DNA of 64,000 nucleotides, from the NCBI GenBank assembly GCA_039818165.1, contig JBCBUL010000016.1:1-64000 (forward strand), given 5' to 3'. The stretch comes from UBA5336 sp039818165. GTDB lineage: Bacteria > Pseudomonadota > Alphaproteobacteria > Caulobacterales > Hyphomonadaceae. The position numbers were made by a program, and so were the translations under genes. The notes beneath the pieces are model-generated. The model was not told where the DNA came from, searched no databases, and worked only from the letters and a program-made list of their open reading frames with translations. Shown piece by piece: positions 9,092-18,294 of this stretch (its first letter is position 1; each line of letters starts with the position of its first letter).

Positions 9092-9280
9092 GTCGGAGCC
9101 TCTTTTTGGGCGGCGGCGTCAGCGGTTGCCTCAATTGTAGCGCAGCCTCGCCTTCGAATGTCCATAGACCTTTGGCCTAGGGGGGGTATCACCAAATCAC
9201 GCGCAGCTGTGATGGATGGCGCACTTGCTCCCAGGATACGAGCCATGCACAGTCAACTGCGGAAACAGTGGAGAGAGTTC

Positions 9281-11191
9281 ATGCGGTTTGTTTTGGCGAG
9301 TGCCGTGTCCTGTTTGGTCCTGTCCCAGGCGATGGCGGCGCCCCTTGAACGCTCCGAAGTTGAACAGGTCAGCGAAGTCGAAGCGGCGCTCTCAGGCAAC
9401 TACAACGTTTCTGACGCGGCGATGGCCACGGCGGTGCGCGACGATGGACAGCCGGTGGGCATCGCCGCCTATGGCGTGCCGATCGATGCGGTGAAGGCCG
9501 GCGATATGGCGGCCTTCATCTCCATGGTACGGATGACCAATGGCGACGCTGATGTTGCCGGTCCGAGCGGTATGGGCGGTATCGTCCTCGCCATCGATGC
9601 CATTGCCGCCGGGAAGTATGGTGAGGCGCGTGACGCTTTGGAGTCAGGCCGGACAGAGGCCTATTCCGAGGCGATTATCGATTTCGTGGACGCGTGGATT
9701 TACGCTCTTGAGGGTGATCTCGACGCAGCTGTGGACGCCCATCGCGATATTGACGATGGCTTGCCCGGCCTCACTGCAGATCTTTCGCTCGCTGCCATGC
9801 TGGAGGCTGCGGGGCGCACGGACGAGGCACTGGCAGTCTATGAGGTGATGACGCCCGCGAAGATTGACGCTCCGGATCACATGTTCGATGCCAAAGGGAT
9901 TGTCTTTGCCCATGTCCAGATGGTGGTTGCGCGCCGCGCTTTGTTGCTGCGCCGTCTTGGCCGGATTGAGGAGGCCCAGGATGTCTACCGACAACTCGCC
10001 GAGGCTGAACCCGAGCAAGCCACCCGCTATGCCGCCGCCATTGAAAGCCTTGCTACGGGGCGTGGCCTGGAAGATCGCGAACTGACGACCGATGGCGCTT
10101 TCGCCCGCGCCTTCAGCGACCTCTCCCTGTCGCTCTGGCAGCAGCGTCTCATCCGCAACGCGATGATGGGGGTTCGCTCCCGTGGGCTGGACGAGCAGCG
10201 CGCAACGCTGGACCAGCTTGCGCTGCTGATCGACCCCTCCAACGAAGGCTTGCGGGAAAACGTGGTCGACCTGTTGCAGGACGAGGCCTTGTTTGAGGGC
10301 GCGGCCCACGTGGCCGAAACCGCGCCGGAGCCGACGGCAGCCTTGCAAATCTCTGCGGCCCAGTCGCGCCTGTTTGCGCGCGAGAATGATGGCGCTCGGG
10401 CCGCCATTACGAAGGCCCTCGAGATTGTCGAGGAAGACGACCGCCTAAGCATTCTGGCCGGCGCGGTTGGCCTGCATGCCTTGCTGGGCGATGAAGCCCG
10501 CGCAATTGATCTGGCGACAGAGGCCCTGGACGGCGCGCGGAATGACGCTGAGCGGGCGATGACGTCTGCGCTGAAGTCCGAAATTCTTCAGCAGTTTGGG
10601 CGCGTTGACGAAGCGTTGCCTTTCGCGCGCCAGGCCCGCGAGATCGACGACACCCACAATCGGCGCATGTATCTGGCGAACATTCTGGGCGAGGCTGGCG
10701 AGATTGAAGAAGGTCTTCGTTTGATCCGCAACGATCGCCTCAAGCGGCCGAACGATCCCTACATGCTGAACACGCTCGGCTACTTCCTGATCAGCCATAC
10801 CGACCGGTTCGAAGAAGGTTTCCGCGTGCTGTACAGAGCCAACTCCATGGCGCGCAATGACCCGTATATCGCTGACAGCCTCGGATGGGCGTACTACCAG
10901 ATGGGGCACCTAGATGATGCGCTCCGGCTCATCTTGCTGTCGCGCCGGGAGCTTGCACCCCAGAAACATTGGGAAATCGAGCACCATCTGGGCGACATTT
11001 ATTGGCATATGGGCCGCGAAGACGAGGCTCGCACGGCCTGGCAAACGGCGCTGGATGAGTTCCCGCCATTCCTCGTGGCCGAGGAATTGCGCGAGAAGAT
11101 GGAAAACGGTTTGACGGAAGGCCCACCAGAAACCGTGCCCGTGCCGCGCGTGTCTCTGGACGAGGAAGAAACCCTGCAACGCGAGCTCTGA
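9281..11191 (+). CDS. Exported TPR-repeat protein (first of a pair)
   Basis: This 636-residue protein starts with a signal peptide (MRFVLASAVSCLVLSQAMAA), so it is likely periplasmic. TPR-type helical repeats occupy most of the rest. The clearest are near the C terminus: LNTLGYFLI, ADSLGWAYYQMG and HHLGDIYWHMGR each begin a repeat. ATG 9281 was chosen for its GAGAGAG ribosome site and because it begins directly at the signal peptide; an ATG at 9245 would add 12 residues. The longer open frame upstream is antisense to prpE. The next gene is a lipoprotein of the same architecture, and both precede ispE. Its role is unknown; TPR proteins of this kind usually scaffold envelope complexes. Confidence 0.85.
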   Translation: MRFVLASAVSCLVLSQAMAAPLERSEVEQVSEVEAALSGNYNVSDAAMATAVRDDGQPVGIAAYGVPIDAVKAGDMAAFISMVRMTNGDADVAGPSGMGGIVLAIDAIAAGKYGEARDALESGRTEAYSEAIIDFVDAWIYALEGDLDAAVDAHRDIDDGLPGLTADLSLAAMLEAAGRTDEALAVYEVMTPAKIDAPDHMFDAKGIVFAHVQMVVARRALLLRRLGRIEEAQDVYRQLAEAEPEQATRYAAAIESLATGRGLEDRELTTDGAFARAFSDLSLSLWQQRLIRNAMMGVRSRGLDEQRATLDQLALLIDPSNEGLRENVVDLLQDEALFEGAAHVAETAPEPTAALQISAAQSRLFARENDGARAAITKALEIVEEDDRLSILAGAVGLHALLGDEARAIDLATEALDGARNDAERAMTSALKSEILQQFGRVDEALPFARQAREIDDTHNRRMYLANILGEAGEIEEGLRLIRNDRLKRPNDPYMLNTLGYFLISHTDRFEEGFRVLYRANSMARNDPYIADSLGWAYYQMGHLDDALRLILLSRRELAPQKHWEIEHHLGDIYWHMGREDEARTAWQTALDEFPPFLVAEELREKMENGLTEGPPETVPVPRVSLDEEETLQREL

Positions 11192-11237
11192 GACTTCAGG
11201 TTGCGCGGGGCTGCGAGGCTTGTCAGTATTGCGGCTC

Positions 11238-13004
11238 ATGCTCGTTCGAACCATCAAGCCTGCCCTGCTTGCAGCGGCTCTGTTTATTGCTGGGTGCGCC
11301 GCAAATTCGGCCTACCAGCAGGCGCAGCTATCCACCTTGCTTGGCGGGACACCACGGCCTGACACAGCGGAAGGTTACAGCGCGTTTCTGGTCGCCAGAT
11401 TTGCGGCATTGACGAATGATCCGCGCCGCGCGCTTGAAGGCTATGAACGCGCCCTTTCCGCGGAACCGGAAAAGCCAGAACTGGCCGAACGCGCGGTCTT
11501 CGCCGCCTTGATGGCAGGCACCTTCGAGGATGCAGCACGCCTGGCTCGAAAAGTGGACACATCGGATCCGGAGACATCCGCCCTTGTGCGCCTGACCCTG
11601 GCGGTGGATGCCCTTCGCGAAGGGCGCCTTTCGCGGGCTGAAAGCGTGTTGTCCACGTCGGCTGGGGGCGCTTTCGATGAAAGCGTCCTGACGCCCATCC
11701 GCGCCTGGGTAGCGTTTGAGCGGAGCGGTATTGAAGCCGGGCGCAGTGTGCTGTTTGCCGAAAGTGAAAGGCGTGACGCGGCCCGGCGAGCCGATCTCTA
11801 CTTCCTTGCGCTCATGCATGTGGCCGATGATGACGACGCTGAGGCGTTGGAACTTCTGGAGGCCATGTGGAGCAGGGGGCCGCGGCTGGCTGTTGCCGCC
11901 GAGACCCAGGCGCGCTTGTTGGCGAATGCCGGGCGTTCCGGGGACGCGGTTGCGGTGCTTTCGACCTTCCGGCGGGAAGTCGGGCCAAATCCTGCCATTG
12001 ACCAACTCCGCAGCCAGATCGAGCGTGGAGAGCCCATCGAAATTGATCGTCCAAATCTCAGCCGGGGGGCGGCGCTTGCGCTTTACACCCCGGCAGCAGC
12101 CCTTGCGAGCCAGACGGAGAGCGATTTTCCCGGCGTTCTCTTCGCCATGGCGCTGGCGCTGGATGAAGATATGGATATCGCCCGCACGCTCTGGGCTAAG
12201 GCGCTGGACGGCGTCGGTCGGCGGCGCGAGGCGATCGCGATCCTGGAAGAGATCGCCCCGGCCTCGCCATTCTATGCGACCGCGCGCGGACAACTTGCCT
12301 GGGCCTATCGCCGAGAAGGCGAGGGCGGGGCAGCTTTGGCCGTTGCATCGCAAGCTGTCGATGCCACTGCAGACCGTGATCTTATGGTGCAAATGGGCGA
12401 CCTTCTCACGACGCTAGAGCGTGATGGCGAGGCCGATCAGGTTTTCACGCGGGTGATCGACCGGGACCGCGCGGCAAATTATGCGGATTGGCGCCTGTAT
12501 CTGGCACGCGGCGCGGCGCGGGAGCGTTTGGGACGATGGCCAGAAGCAGAGGCCGACCTTCGCGAGGCCATGCGGTTGTCGCCGGATAATGCCAGCATCA
12601 TGAATCATCTCGGTTACAGCTTGGTCGATCGCGGCGTGCGCCTGGACGAGGGACTACGACTGATTTCCCGCGCGGTGGATCTGCGGCCGCGCTCGGGGAT
12701 GATCCTCGACAGTCTGGGCTGGGCATATTTCAAACTGGGTGATTTTGATCGCGCGGTCGTACATCTGGAGCGGGCCGTAGAACTCGAACCCGGCGACCCT
12801 GTGATCAATGATCATTTGGGAGATGCCTATTGGCGCACAGGACGCCGCCTGGAAGCGCGGTTCCAGTGGCGCAGGGCACTTACGCTGGAGCCCGAGCCGG
12901 GCAGCGTGTCGACCCTGCATACCAAGCTTCAGCACGGGTTAGATGGCGCCGTGGCCGATACAAGCGCCGTGGAAGAAGACCTGTTTCACAGGGCCCAACC
13001 CTGA
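11238..13004 (+). CDS. TPR-repeat lipoprotein (second of a pair)
   Basis: This 588-residue protein has a lipoprotein signal with lipobox FIAGC near residue 17. Tandem TPR repeats follow, ending in a block closely similar to the end of the preceding gene: NHLGYSLVD, DSLGWAYFKLG and DHLGDAYWRTGR. The two are therefore paralogues arisen by duplication, one soluble and one lipid-anchored. ATG 11238 places the signal peptide at the N terminus; a TTG at 11220 would add six residues. The TGA overlaps the ispE ATG by one base (TGATG), so ispE translation is probably coupled. The protein likely faces the periplasm at the outer membrane. Function is not known. Confidence 0.85.
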   Translation: MLVRTIKPALLAAALFIAGCAANSAYQQAQLSTLLGGTPRPDTAEGYSAFLVARFAALTNDPRRALEGYERALSAEPEKPELAERAVFAALMAGTFEDAARLARKVDTSDPETSALVRLTLAVDALREGRLSRAESVLSTSAGGAFDESVLTPIRAWVAFERSGIEAGRSVLFAESERRDAARRADLYFLALMHVADDDDAEALELLEAMWSRGPRLAVAAETQARLLANAGRSGDAVAVLSTFRREVGPNPAIDQLRSQIERGEPIEIDRPNLSRGAALALYTPAAALASQTESDFPGVLFAMALALDEDMDIARTLWAKALDGVGRRREAIAILEEIAPASPFYATARGQLAWAYRREGEGGAALAVASQAVDATADRDLMVQMGDLLTTLERDGEADQVFTRVIDRDRAANYADWRLYLARGAARERLGRWPEAEADLREAMRLSPDNASIMNHLGYSLVDRGVRLDEGLRLISRAVDLRPRSGMILDSLGWAYFKLGDFDRAVVHLERAVELEPGDPVINDHLGDAYWRTGRRLEARFQWRRALTLEPEPGSVSTLHTKLQHGLDGAVADTSAVEEDLFHRAQP

Positions 13005-13930
13005 TGGATGCGCCGTTCCGGGCGTTCGCGCCGGCTAAGGTCAATTTGTTTCTCCACGTCGGGGCGCCGCGCAGCGACGGGCGCCACCCGCTCGACTCTT
13101 TGGTTGTGTTCGCGGGGCGTGAGGCGGCAGATGTGCTGGAGGCGCGGAGAGCATCGCGCGATGGCCTGCAGGTGAACGGGCCTTATTCCGATATCCTCGT
13201 CGATGAAGGCAGCAATCTGGTGCTTGAGGCGCTGTCTCGCTTGCGCGGACAGGCGCGCATCGACACCGAATTGGACAGCCAGATCGCGTTTTCGCTCCAG
13301 AAGAACCTGCCGATTGCGGCTGGGCTCGGGGGCGGATCAGCCGATGCCGCCGCGGCCCTGCGCTTATTGACCCGCGAAATATTCGATCTGCCGGCTCGGG
13401 TAGCCAGCGATCTGGCCCCGCAGCTCGGCGGGGATGTTCTGGCCTGCGTGTTCAATACGCCTGCCCTTATGCGCGGGGATGGCGACGAAGTGCTCCCCCT
13501 GTTGCAGGGGCCGCTGCTGGACCTGTTCGATCGGCGCCGGGGCGGAGGATTACCAGCCCTGTTGGTCAATCCCGGTGTTGCTTGCCCAACGGGCCCGGTG
13601 TTCAAGCACTATGATCTGTCTTCACCGGGCGAACTGATCGAGTTGGAGCTTCCGTTTCTGCGCACGCGGCCGGAGCTCTATGATTGGTTGGCATCGGAAA
13701 CCCGTAACGATCTTGAGAAACCGGCCATCGACCTGGTGCCCGAGATTGGCTCGCTGCTGGAGCGTATGGAAACCCTCACTGGCGCGCGCCTTGTGCGCAT
13801 GTCTGGCTCAGGCGCGACGTGTTTCGCGCTGTTTGACGACATGGAAGACGCGCTCCTGGCCCAGAGCGAACTGCTGCGCGAAGCCCCAAACTGGTGGGTC
13901 CGCGCAACACGGCTGGGGGAGGGAGTTTGA
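13004..13930 (+). CDS. ispE: 4-diphosphocytidyl-2-C-methyl-D-erythritol kinase
   Basis: This 308-residue GHMP-family kinase phosphorylates CDP-ME in the MEP isoprenoid pathway. The N-terminal substrate motif APAKVNLFLHV is near residue 7 and the ATP-binding GHMP loop PIAAGLGGGSADAAAAL near residue 103. The C-terminal motif MSGSGATCFALF is near residue 267. The start overlaps the TPR lipoprotein stop by one base, and the stop overlaps the next start in the same TGATG arrangement, so three genes are coupled. A polyprenyl diphosphate synthase lies about 2 kb downstream, so two isoprenoid steps and a polyprenyl-phosphate-using transferase sit together. Confidence 0.93.
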   Translation: MDAPFRAFAPAKVNLFLHVGAPRSDGRHPLDSLVVFAGREAADVLEARRASRDGLQVNGPYSDILVDEGSNLVLEALSRLRGQARIDTELDSQIAFSLQKNLPIAAGLGGGSADAAAALRLLTREIFDLPARVASDLAPQLGGDVLACVFNTPALMRGDGDEVLPLLQGPLLDLFDRRRGGGLPALLVNPGVACPTGPVFKHYDLSSPGELIELELPFLRTRPELYDWLASETRNDLEKPAIDLVPEIGSLLERMETLTGARLVRMSGSGATCFALFDDMEDALLAQSELLREAPNWWVRATRLGEGV

Positions 13931-15030
13931 TGAATCCGTTGCTGGTCGTCGCAGCGGCCGTGCTTTCGTTCTTGCTCTGTTGGGGCGTCATACACCTGCC
14001 CCTGAAAGATGCTCCGGACGGTGATCGGAAGACGCAGAAAGCGCCAGTTCCCACCGCAGGAGGCCTCGGCATTGCGGTTGCGATTGCAATGGTTTCAGCG
14101 GTGTTTCTTTTGAATGCTGGTTTCACGTTTGGCGAGTTGGTGGCTCGATTTGTGGGGCAGGGAGACGGGGCCGTGCTCGCTGTCGCAGTTTGTGTGCCGA
14201 TCCTGATCGGCTTCTTCGATGACTGGCGCGGGATGCCTGCACTGGTCAAACTGGTCCTCCTCTTTGGGTGGTGCATGGGAGCGGTCTGGGCGATCTCAGA
14301 TGGAACAACTCCGCTTGAAACAGTCGCCGGTTTCGCGGTCTTTGCGGCCATGGCGTTCGCGCTGTTTGTGTTAACCAACGCTGCAAACTTCATGGACGGA
14401 TCAAACGGGCTTGCGGTCGGCTGTCTTGCGATAATGATCCTTGCCCTGTTTGGCCCTTTGTCCTTGGGACAATGGTGTTGGGATAATTGCAGCCGTCACT
14501 TCGCCGCCGAGTATGCCGTGTTTCTGACAGTGGCGATCCCATCGGCGTGCCTTGGGTTCCTGGCTTGGAACATCCCCGGGCGCCTTTATGTTGGTGACAC
14601 CGGCGCGCTCGGCCTCGGGGCGGCTTTCGGGTTGTTGTCGATCCGGGCATTGGACAGTTGGGCGCCACCACAGATCATGGTGTGGTTTGTTTTGACGTTG
14701 GCGTTGCCGTTCCTCGTGGACGTTGGCATGACGCTGGGCCTGCGATCCCTCCAAGGGAAAAACATCCTGCGGGCGCATACCGAACACGCCTATCAGGGCC
14801 TGATCGCGTCAGGGTGGCGCCATTGGCAGGTGGCATGGCTGTGGTGGGGGTTCACGCTCTTCTGTGCTTTTTCAGCCTATGGGGGCCTTTACCTGCAAAT
14901 TCAGGTCGCCTCTTCGCCGAACGCCATCGGCCCATCCTTTTGGGTTTTCGTGGCCTTAGCGCTGACAGGAGCAGTGATCTGGACGGGTCACCGTTTTGTG
15001 CTGCTGAAGCGGGTCAGTGCACCCGGCTGA
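13930..15030 (+). CDS. WecA/MraY-like polyprenyl-phosphate sugar-1-phosphate transferase
   Basis: This 366-residue, roughly ten-helix membrane protein belongs to glycosyltransferase family 4. Visible family motifs are GFFDDWRGM near residue 95, NAANFMDGSNGLA near 150 and GDTGALGLG near 222, all on the cytoplasmic face. A late RAHTEHAYQ stands where the family has its His-rich loop. Such enzymes load UDP-linked HexNAc-1-phosphate onto undecaprenyl phosphate to begin O-antigen, capsule or teichoic-type glycans. It looks closer to WecA/WbpL than to peptidoglycan MraY. The ATG shares its A with the ispE stop. The last 17 bases overlap the convergent polyprenyl synthase gene. Substrate is inferred. 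Confidence 0.8.
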   Translation: MNPLLVVAAAVLSFLLCWGVIHLPLKDAPDGDRKTQKAPVPTAGGLGIAVAIAMVSAVFLLNAGFTFGELVARFVGQGDGAVLAVAVCVPILIGFFDDWRGMPALVKLVLLFGWCMGAVWAISDGTTPLETVAGFAVFAAMAFALFVLTNAANFMDGSNGLAVGCLAIMILALFGPLSLGQWCWDNCSRHFAAEYAVFLTVAIPSACLGFLAWNIPGRLYVGDTGALGLGAAFGLLSIRALDSWAPPQIMVWFVLTLALPFLVDVGMTLGLRSLQGKNILRAHTEHAYQGLIASGWRHWQVAWLWWGFTLFCAFSAYGGLYLQIQVASSPNAIGPSFWVFVALALTGAVIWTGHRFVLLKRVSAPG

Positions 15031-16063
15031 CGGTGAAGTCGGCGAGTTGTTCCAGCATTGTGCGGTAGCTGCTTTCCGGCAGACCCTGGAGCGCCTGCTT
15101 GGCGAGCGCCACATAGGCGTCGGCCTCGGCAATGGTCGCATCCGCCGCGCCCGTTGACCGGATCAGACGGATGGCGCGTGCCAGGTCGCCTTCTTGCTGG
15201 GTTTCTGCCGTCATGGCCCGGTCCCAGAATGCCTTGTCCTCATCTGAGCCCCGCCGGCGCGCGATGATCACCGGCATGGTCAGCTTGCACTCGCGGAAAT
15301 CATCGCCCACGGACTTGCCGATCACGGCGGTCGTGCCGCCATAGTCGAGCACGTCATCAACAATCTGGAAGGCGAGACCGAGGTTTTTGCCATACGCCGC
15401 GAGGCTGGAGGCCACCGCATCCCCGCCCGCCGAAAGGGCGCCGGCGCGGGCAGCGGCGTCAAATAGCGCCGCTGTCTTGGCTTCAATAATTGCCAGATAG
15501 TCTTCCGTCGGTAGGTCCAGCCGACCTTGTGCAGCCAACTGCCTGACTTCCCCCTCGGCGATCACCGTGGACGCGTGGGAGAGAATACCGAGGATTTCCA
15601 GGCTGCCGGTTTCGACCATCAGCGTGAACGCCCGCGCGAACAGGAAGTCCCCCACCAGGATTGACCCGGAGTTGCCCCAGACATGCTTTGCCGCGCGCTT
15701 GCCGCGCCGCAGATCACTATCATCGACGACATCATCATGGAGAAGCGTGGCCGTGTGGATGTACTCCACCGCCGTGGCCAGGGCGTGGGTGGCCGCCGTC
15801 GTTCCACCTGCCGCATGGGCCGCTGCCAGCGTCACCATAGGGCGAAGCCGCTTTCCGCCTGCACTGACAATATAGCCTGACATATCCGGTATCATCGCCA
15901 CGGGGCTGGCAGCGCGCGCGATCAGCAACGCCTCTACGGCATCGAGATCGGCCGACAGGACAGATTGCAGCGTGTCGATAATCGACCCATCTGAGTCAGG
16001 TTTTCGGGGCGTCAGGGTCTGGGTCACGCGGGGTCCTGCTCTGGTCTTGCGACTGAGATACAT
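15014..16063 (-). CDS. ispB: Long-chain polyprenyl (octaprenyl-type) diphosphate synthase
   Basis: This roughly 349-residue enzyme condenses isopentenyl diphosphate onto an allylic primer to make the ubiquinone side chain. Both Asp-rich motifs are present: first LLHDDVVDDSDLRRG, second FQIVDDVLDYGG. The GGKRLRP segment near residue 70 binds diphosphate. The start is uncertain: ATG 16063 is given, ATG 16087 would add eight residues, and a GTG 12 residues further in (VTQTLTP) is also possible; none has a strong ribosome site. The gene is convergent with the WecA-like gene, overlapping by 17 bases, and divergent from the DUF2007 gene. Confidence 0.9.
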   Translation of the reverse strand: MYLSRKTRAGPRVTQTLTPRKPDSDGSIIDTLQSVLSADLDAVEALLIARAASPVAMIPDMSGYIVSAGGKRLRPMVTLAAAHAAGGTTAATHALATAVEYIHTATLLHDDVVDDSDLRRGKRAAKHVWGNSGSILVGDFLFARAFTLMVETGSLEILGILSHASTVIAEGEVRQLAAQGRLDLPTEDYLAIIEAKTAALFDAAARAGALSAGGDAVASSLAAYGKNLGLAFQIVDDVLDYGGTTAVIGKSVGDDFRECKLTMPVIIARRRGSDEDKAFWDRAMTAETQQEGDLARAIRLIRSTGAADATIAEADAYVALAKQALQGLPESSYRTMLEQLADFTVSRVH

Positions 16064-16134
16064 TATGGATACGGGCAAAACCCGCATCTAGGTTACGCGG
16101 CGCTGCGCCGCATGGCTCATCTGGAGGCCCTTAC

Positions 16135-16341
16135 ATGGAAGAAGTCTTCCGTACAAATGACCTGGTGAAGCTGAGCTATGTCCAGCATCTGCTGAGTGAA
16201 GCGGGGATCGATCACTTTGTCGCTGACCAGCATATGTCGGCTGTTGAGGGCAATATTGGCGCATTTCCGCGCCGGGTGATGGTGCGCGAAGACGAAGCCT
16301 CAAGGGCACGCTACGAACTGCGTGAGGTCGAGCCCGGGTGA
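16135..16341 (+). CDS. DUF2007 domain protein
   Basis: This 68-residue protein matches the small signal-transducing-like DUF2007 family. It starts MEEVFRTNDLVKLSYVQHLLSEAGI, split here for reference as residues 1-25, and has the typical FPRRVMVREDE strand in its second half. The family has a ferredoxin-like fold and is thought to bind other proteins; no reaction is known. It overlaps the following methyltransferase start by four bases (GTGA), and this pairing with a tRNA1(Val)-type methyltransferase recurs in alphaproteobacteria. An AGGCCCTTAC stretch precedes the ATG, and the ribosome site is weak. Confidence 0.85.
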   Translation: MEEVFRTNDLVKLSYVQHLLSEAGIDHFVADQHMSAVEGNIGAFPRRVMVREDEASRARYELREVEPG

Positions 16342-17084
16342 GCGCGCCGCAGGACGTAACCTACGACACTGTGTTCCAAGGCCGGGTGAAACTTGTCCAA
16401 CCCGCCAAGGGCCTGCGTGCCACAACAGACAGCCTGCTTCTCGCGGCGAATGTCGCAGCCAGGCCCGGGGCACATGTTTTGGAGTTTGGCACGGGGTGTG
16501 GCGGAGCGCTGCTTCCGGCGGCCTGGCGCTCGCCGGAGGTGGCCTTCACAGGATTGGAGCTTGAGCCCGACCTGGCGGCCTTGGCACGGCAAGGCGCTCA
16601 AGAAAACGGTTTCGGCGATCGCGTTTCAGTCATTGCCGCCGAGGCTTCAGCTTGGGTCCGCGACCATGAAAACTGTTTCGACTGTGTATTTGCGAACCCA
16701 CCCTTCTTCGAACCGGGCCGGATTTCACCGCCGGGAGACGAAAAGACAGGGGCCTATATCGCATCCCTGTCGCTGGAAGACTGGCTGAAAGCCATGGTGT
16801 TTGCTGCAAAACCACGCGCACCGGTCATCGTACTCCACCGCGCCGCCGAGTTGGCAAGGTTGCTGGCGCCGCTGGATCGATGGGGCGGCGAGATCACGGT
16901 GCTGCCCATACACCCCCGGCCGGGCCAGCCCGCCAACCGTGTGCTTGTACGGATGCGCAAGGGACTTCGCCGCGGGGATGCGCGGCTTCTGCCGGGTCTC
17001 TGCCTCCATGCCGATGGTACGACAGATGCGCCAGGGCCAGTCCTTCAGGCCGTCCGCCAGGGCCTGGCCCTCGATTGGGGCTGA
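16338..17084 (+). CDS. tRNA1(Val) N6-adenine methyltransferase-like protein
   Basis: This 248-residue class I SAM-dependent methyltransferase has the SAM-binding loop VLEFGTGCGGALLPA near residue 48. ANPPFFEPGR near residue 119 is the NPPF/Y signature of N6-adenine methyltransferases. It resembles the TrmN6/YfiC group, which methylates adenosine 37 in tRNA-Val. The start is a GTG that overlaps the DUF2007 stop as GTGA, so translation is coupled. It acts in the cytoplasm. The tRNA target is inferred from family similarity; other NPPF methyltransferases modify rRNA or protein Gln. Confidence 0.8.
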   Translation: MSAPQDVTYDTVFQGRVKLVQPAKGLRATTDSLLLAANVAARPGAHVLEFGTGCGGALLPAAWRSPEVAFTGLELEPDLAALARQGAQENGFGDRVSVIAAEASAWVRDHENCFDCVFANPPFFEPGRISPPGDEKTGAYIASLSLEDWLKAMVFAAKPRAPVIVLHRAAELARLLAPLDRWGGEITVLPIHPRPGQPANRVLVRMRKGLRRGDARLLPGLCLHADGTTDAPGPVLQAVRQGLALDWG

Positions 17085-17175
17085 CCGATTTTTCGTGCCC
17101 GATATCTTACATTGAACATGTGCTCACACCATATCTACCACAAGGCTGAGGTTGGCAGGAGAAAGGAGCCAAGCC

Positions 17176-17310
17176 ATGTTCGCGACACTTATAGGCCTGG
17201 GATTTGTCTCGGGACTGGTGATCGCACTTTTGGGCCACCCTGGGATCGGTGGTGCGATATTAAGCGGTCGTCCGCGAAGCGACGACCATGATCTGAACGA
17301 CGGATACTAG
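17176..17310 (+). CDS. Small single-span membrane peptide (44 residues)
   Basis: A strong ribosome site (AGGAGAAAGGAG, 17158-17169) lies six bases upstream of ATG 17176, and a 44-codon frame runs to TAG 17308-17310. The predicted peptide has a hydrophobic stretch at residues 2-20 with glycines, then GHPGIGGAILSG, and a polar, Asp-rich tail (SDDHDLNDGY). This would be a one-pass inner-membrane microprotein. It fits neatly between the methyltransferase and glyQ on the same strand. I recognise no family. The strong ribosome site and amphipathic layout support it; expression is unproven. Confidence 0.5.
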   Translation: MFATLIGLGFVSGLVIALLGHPGIGGAILSGRPRSDDHDLNDGY

Positions 17311-17373
17311 CCCTCGCTTGCAGAGAGCGGCAGGCAGCGCTACCGGAAGGTCGAGAGACTGCCGAGACCTGCC

Positions 17374-18294
17374 ATGCCCGCCAAATCTACCAAGCCGAAA
17401 AAGCCCGTCTCGTTTCAGGACCTGATCCTGACATTGCAGGCCTATTGGGCCGATCAAGGCTGCGCCATCCTGCAGCCCTATGACATGGAAGTCGGCGCCG
17501 GGACGCTGCACCCGGCCACCGTGCTGCGCGCGCTTGGGCCGAAACCCTGGCGCGCCGCCTATGTCCAGCCTTCGCGCCGGCCTGCCGATGCCCGTTATGG
17601 CGAAAACCCCAACCGGCTCGGCCACTACTACCAGTTCCAGGTCATTCTGAAGCCGAACCCGGCGGACCTGCAGGATCTCTATCTCGGCTCCCTGAAGGCC
17701 ATCGGCATCGACGATACCGTCCATGACATCCGCTTTGTGGAGGATGACTGGGAAAACCCTACTGTGGGTGCCTGGGGCCTCGGCTGGGAAGTCTGGTGCG
17801 ACGGTATGGAAGTCAGCCAGTACACCTATTTCCAGCAGGTCGGCGGGCTGGACGTGCACCCGGTCTCGGGCGAACTGACCTACGGCCTCGAACGCCTGGC
17901 CATGTATGTGTTTGGCGTCGACAATGTCTACGACCTGCCCTTCAACGCGCCGGGCAGCGCCACGCCGCTGTCCTATGGCGATGTGTTCCTCGAAAACGAG
18001 GTCCAGCAGAGCCATTTCAATTTCGAACTGGCCGATGTCGACATGCTGCTGCGCTGGTTTGCTGATTGCGAGGCCCAGTCCAACGCCCTGCGCGAGGCGG
18101 GCAAGCCCCTGCCCGCCTATGACTACGCCCTGAAGGCCAGTCACACCTTTAACCTGATCGATGCGCGCGGCGCCATCAGCCCCACAGAGCGCCAGGCCTA
18201 CATCGCCCGCGTCCGCGACTTGGCGCGGGGGGCAGCGGCGCAATACGCTGAAGGGCAGTACGAAACCGGAACGGGGGAGATCACTCATGATTAG
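17374..18294 (+). CDS. glyQ: Glycyl-tRNA synthetase alpha subunit
   Basis: This 306-residue subunit contains the class II catalytic core of the heterotetrameric bacterial GlyRS. It opens with SFQDLILTLQAYWADQGC near residue 10, then DMEVGAGTLHPAT. Motif 2 lies in YVQPSRRPADARYGENPNRL, residues about 64-83. It activates glycine and, with GlyS, charges tRNA-Gly; a tRNA-Gly(TCC) gene is at 50733. The frame ends at TAG 18292-18294, eight bases into the next gene. Unusually, glyS does not follow directly: three small genes intervene. Confidence 0.95.
   Translation: MPAKSTKPKKPVSFQDLILTLQAYWADQGCAILQPYDMEVGAGTLHPATVLRALGPKPWRAAYVQPSRRPADARYGENPNRLGHYYQFQVILKPNPADLQDLYLGSLKAIGIDDTVHDIRFVEDDWENPTVGAWGLGWEVWCDGMEVSQYTYFQQVGGLDVHPVSGELTYGLERLAMYVFGVDNVYDLPFNAPGSATPLSYGDVFLENEVQQSHFNFELADVDMLLRWFADCEAQSNALREAGKPLPAYDYALKASHTFNLIDARGAISPTERQAYIARVRDLARGAAAQYAEGQYETGTGEITHD

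Noticed and set aside
8495..9280. Long N-terminal extension of the first TPR gene
   Set aside because: It is antisense to the propionyl-CoA synthetase gene; the signal peptide and ribosome site mark 9281 as the start.
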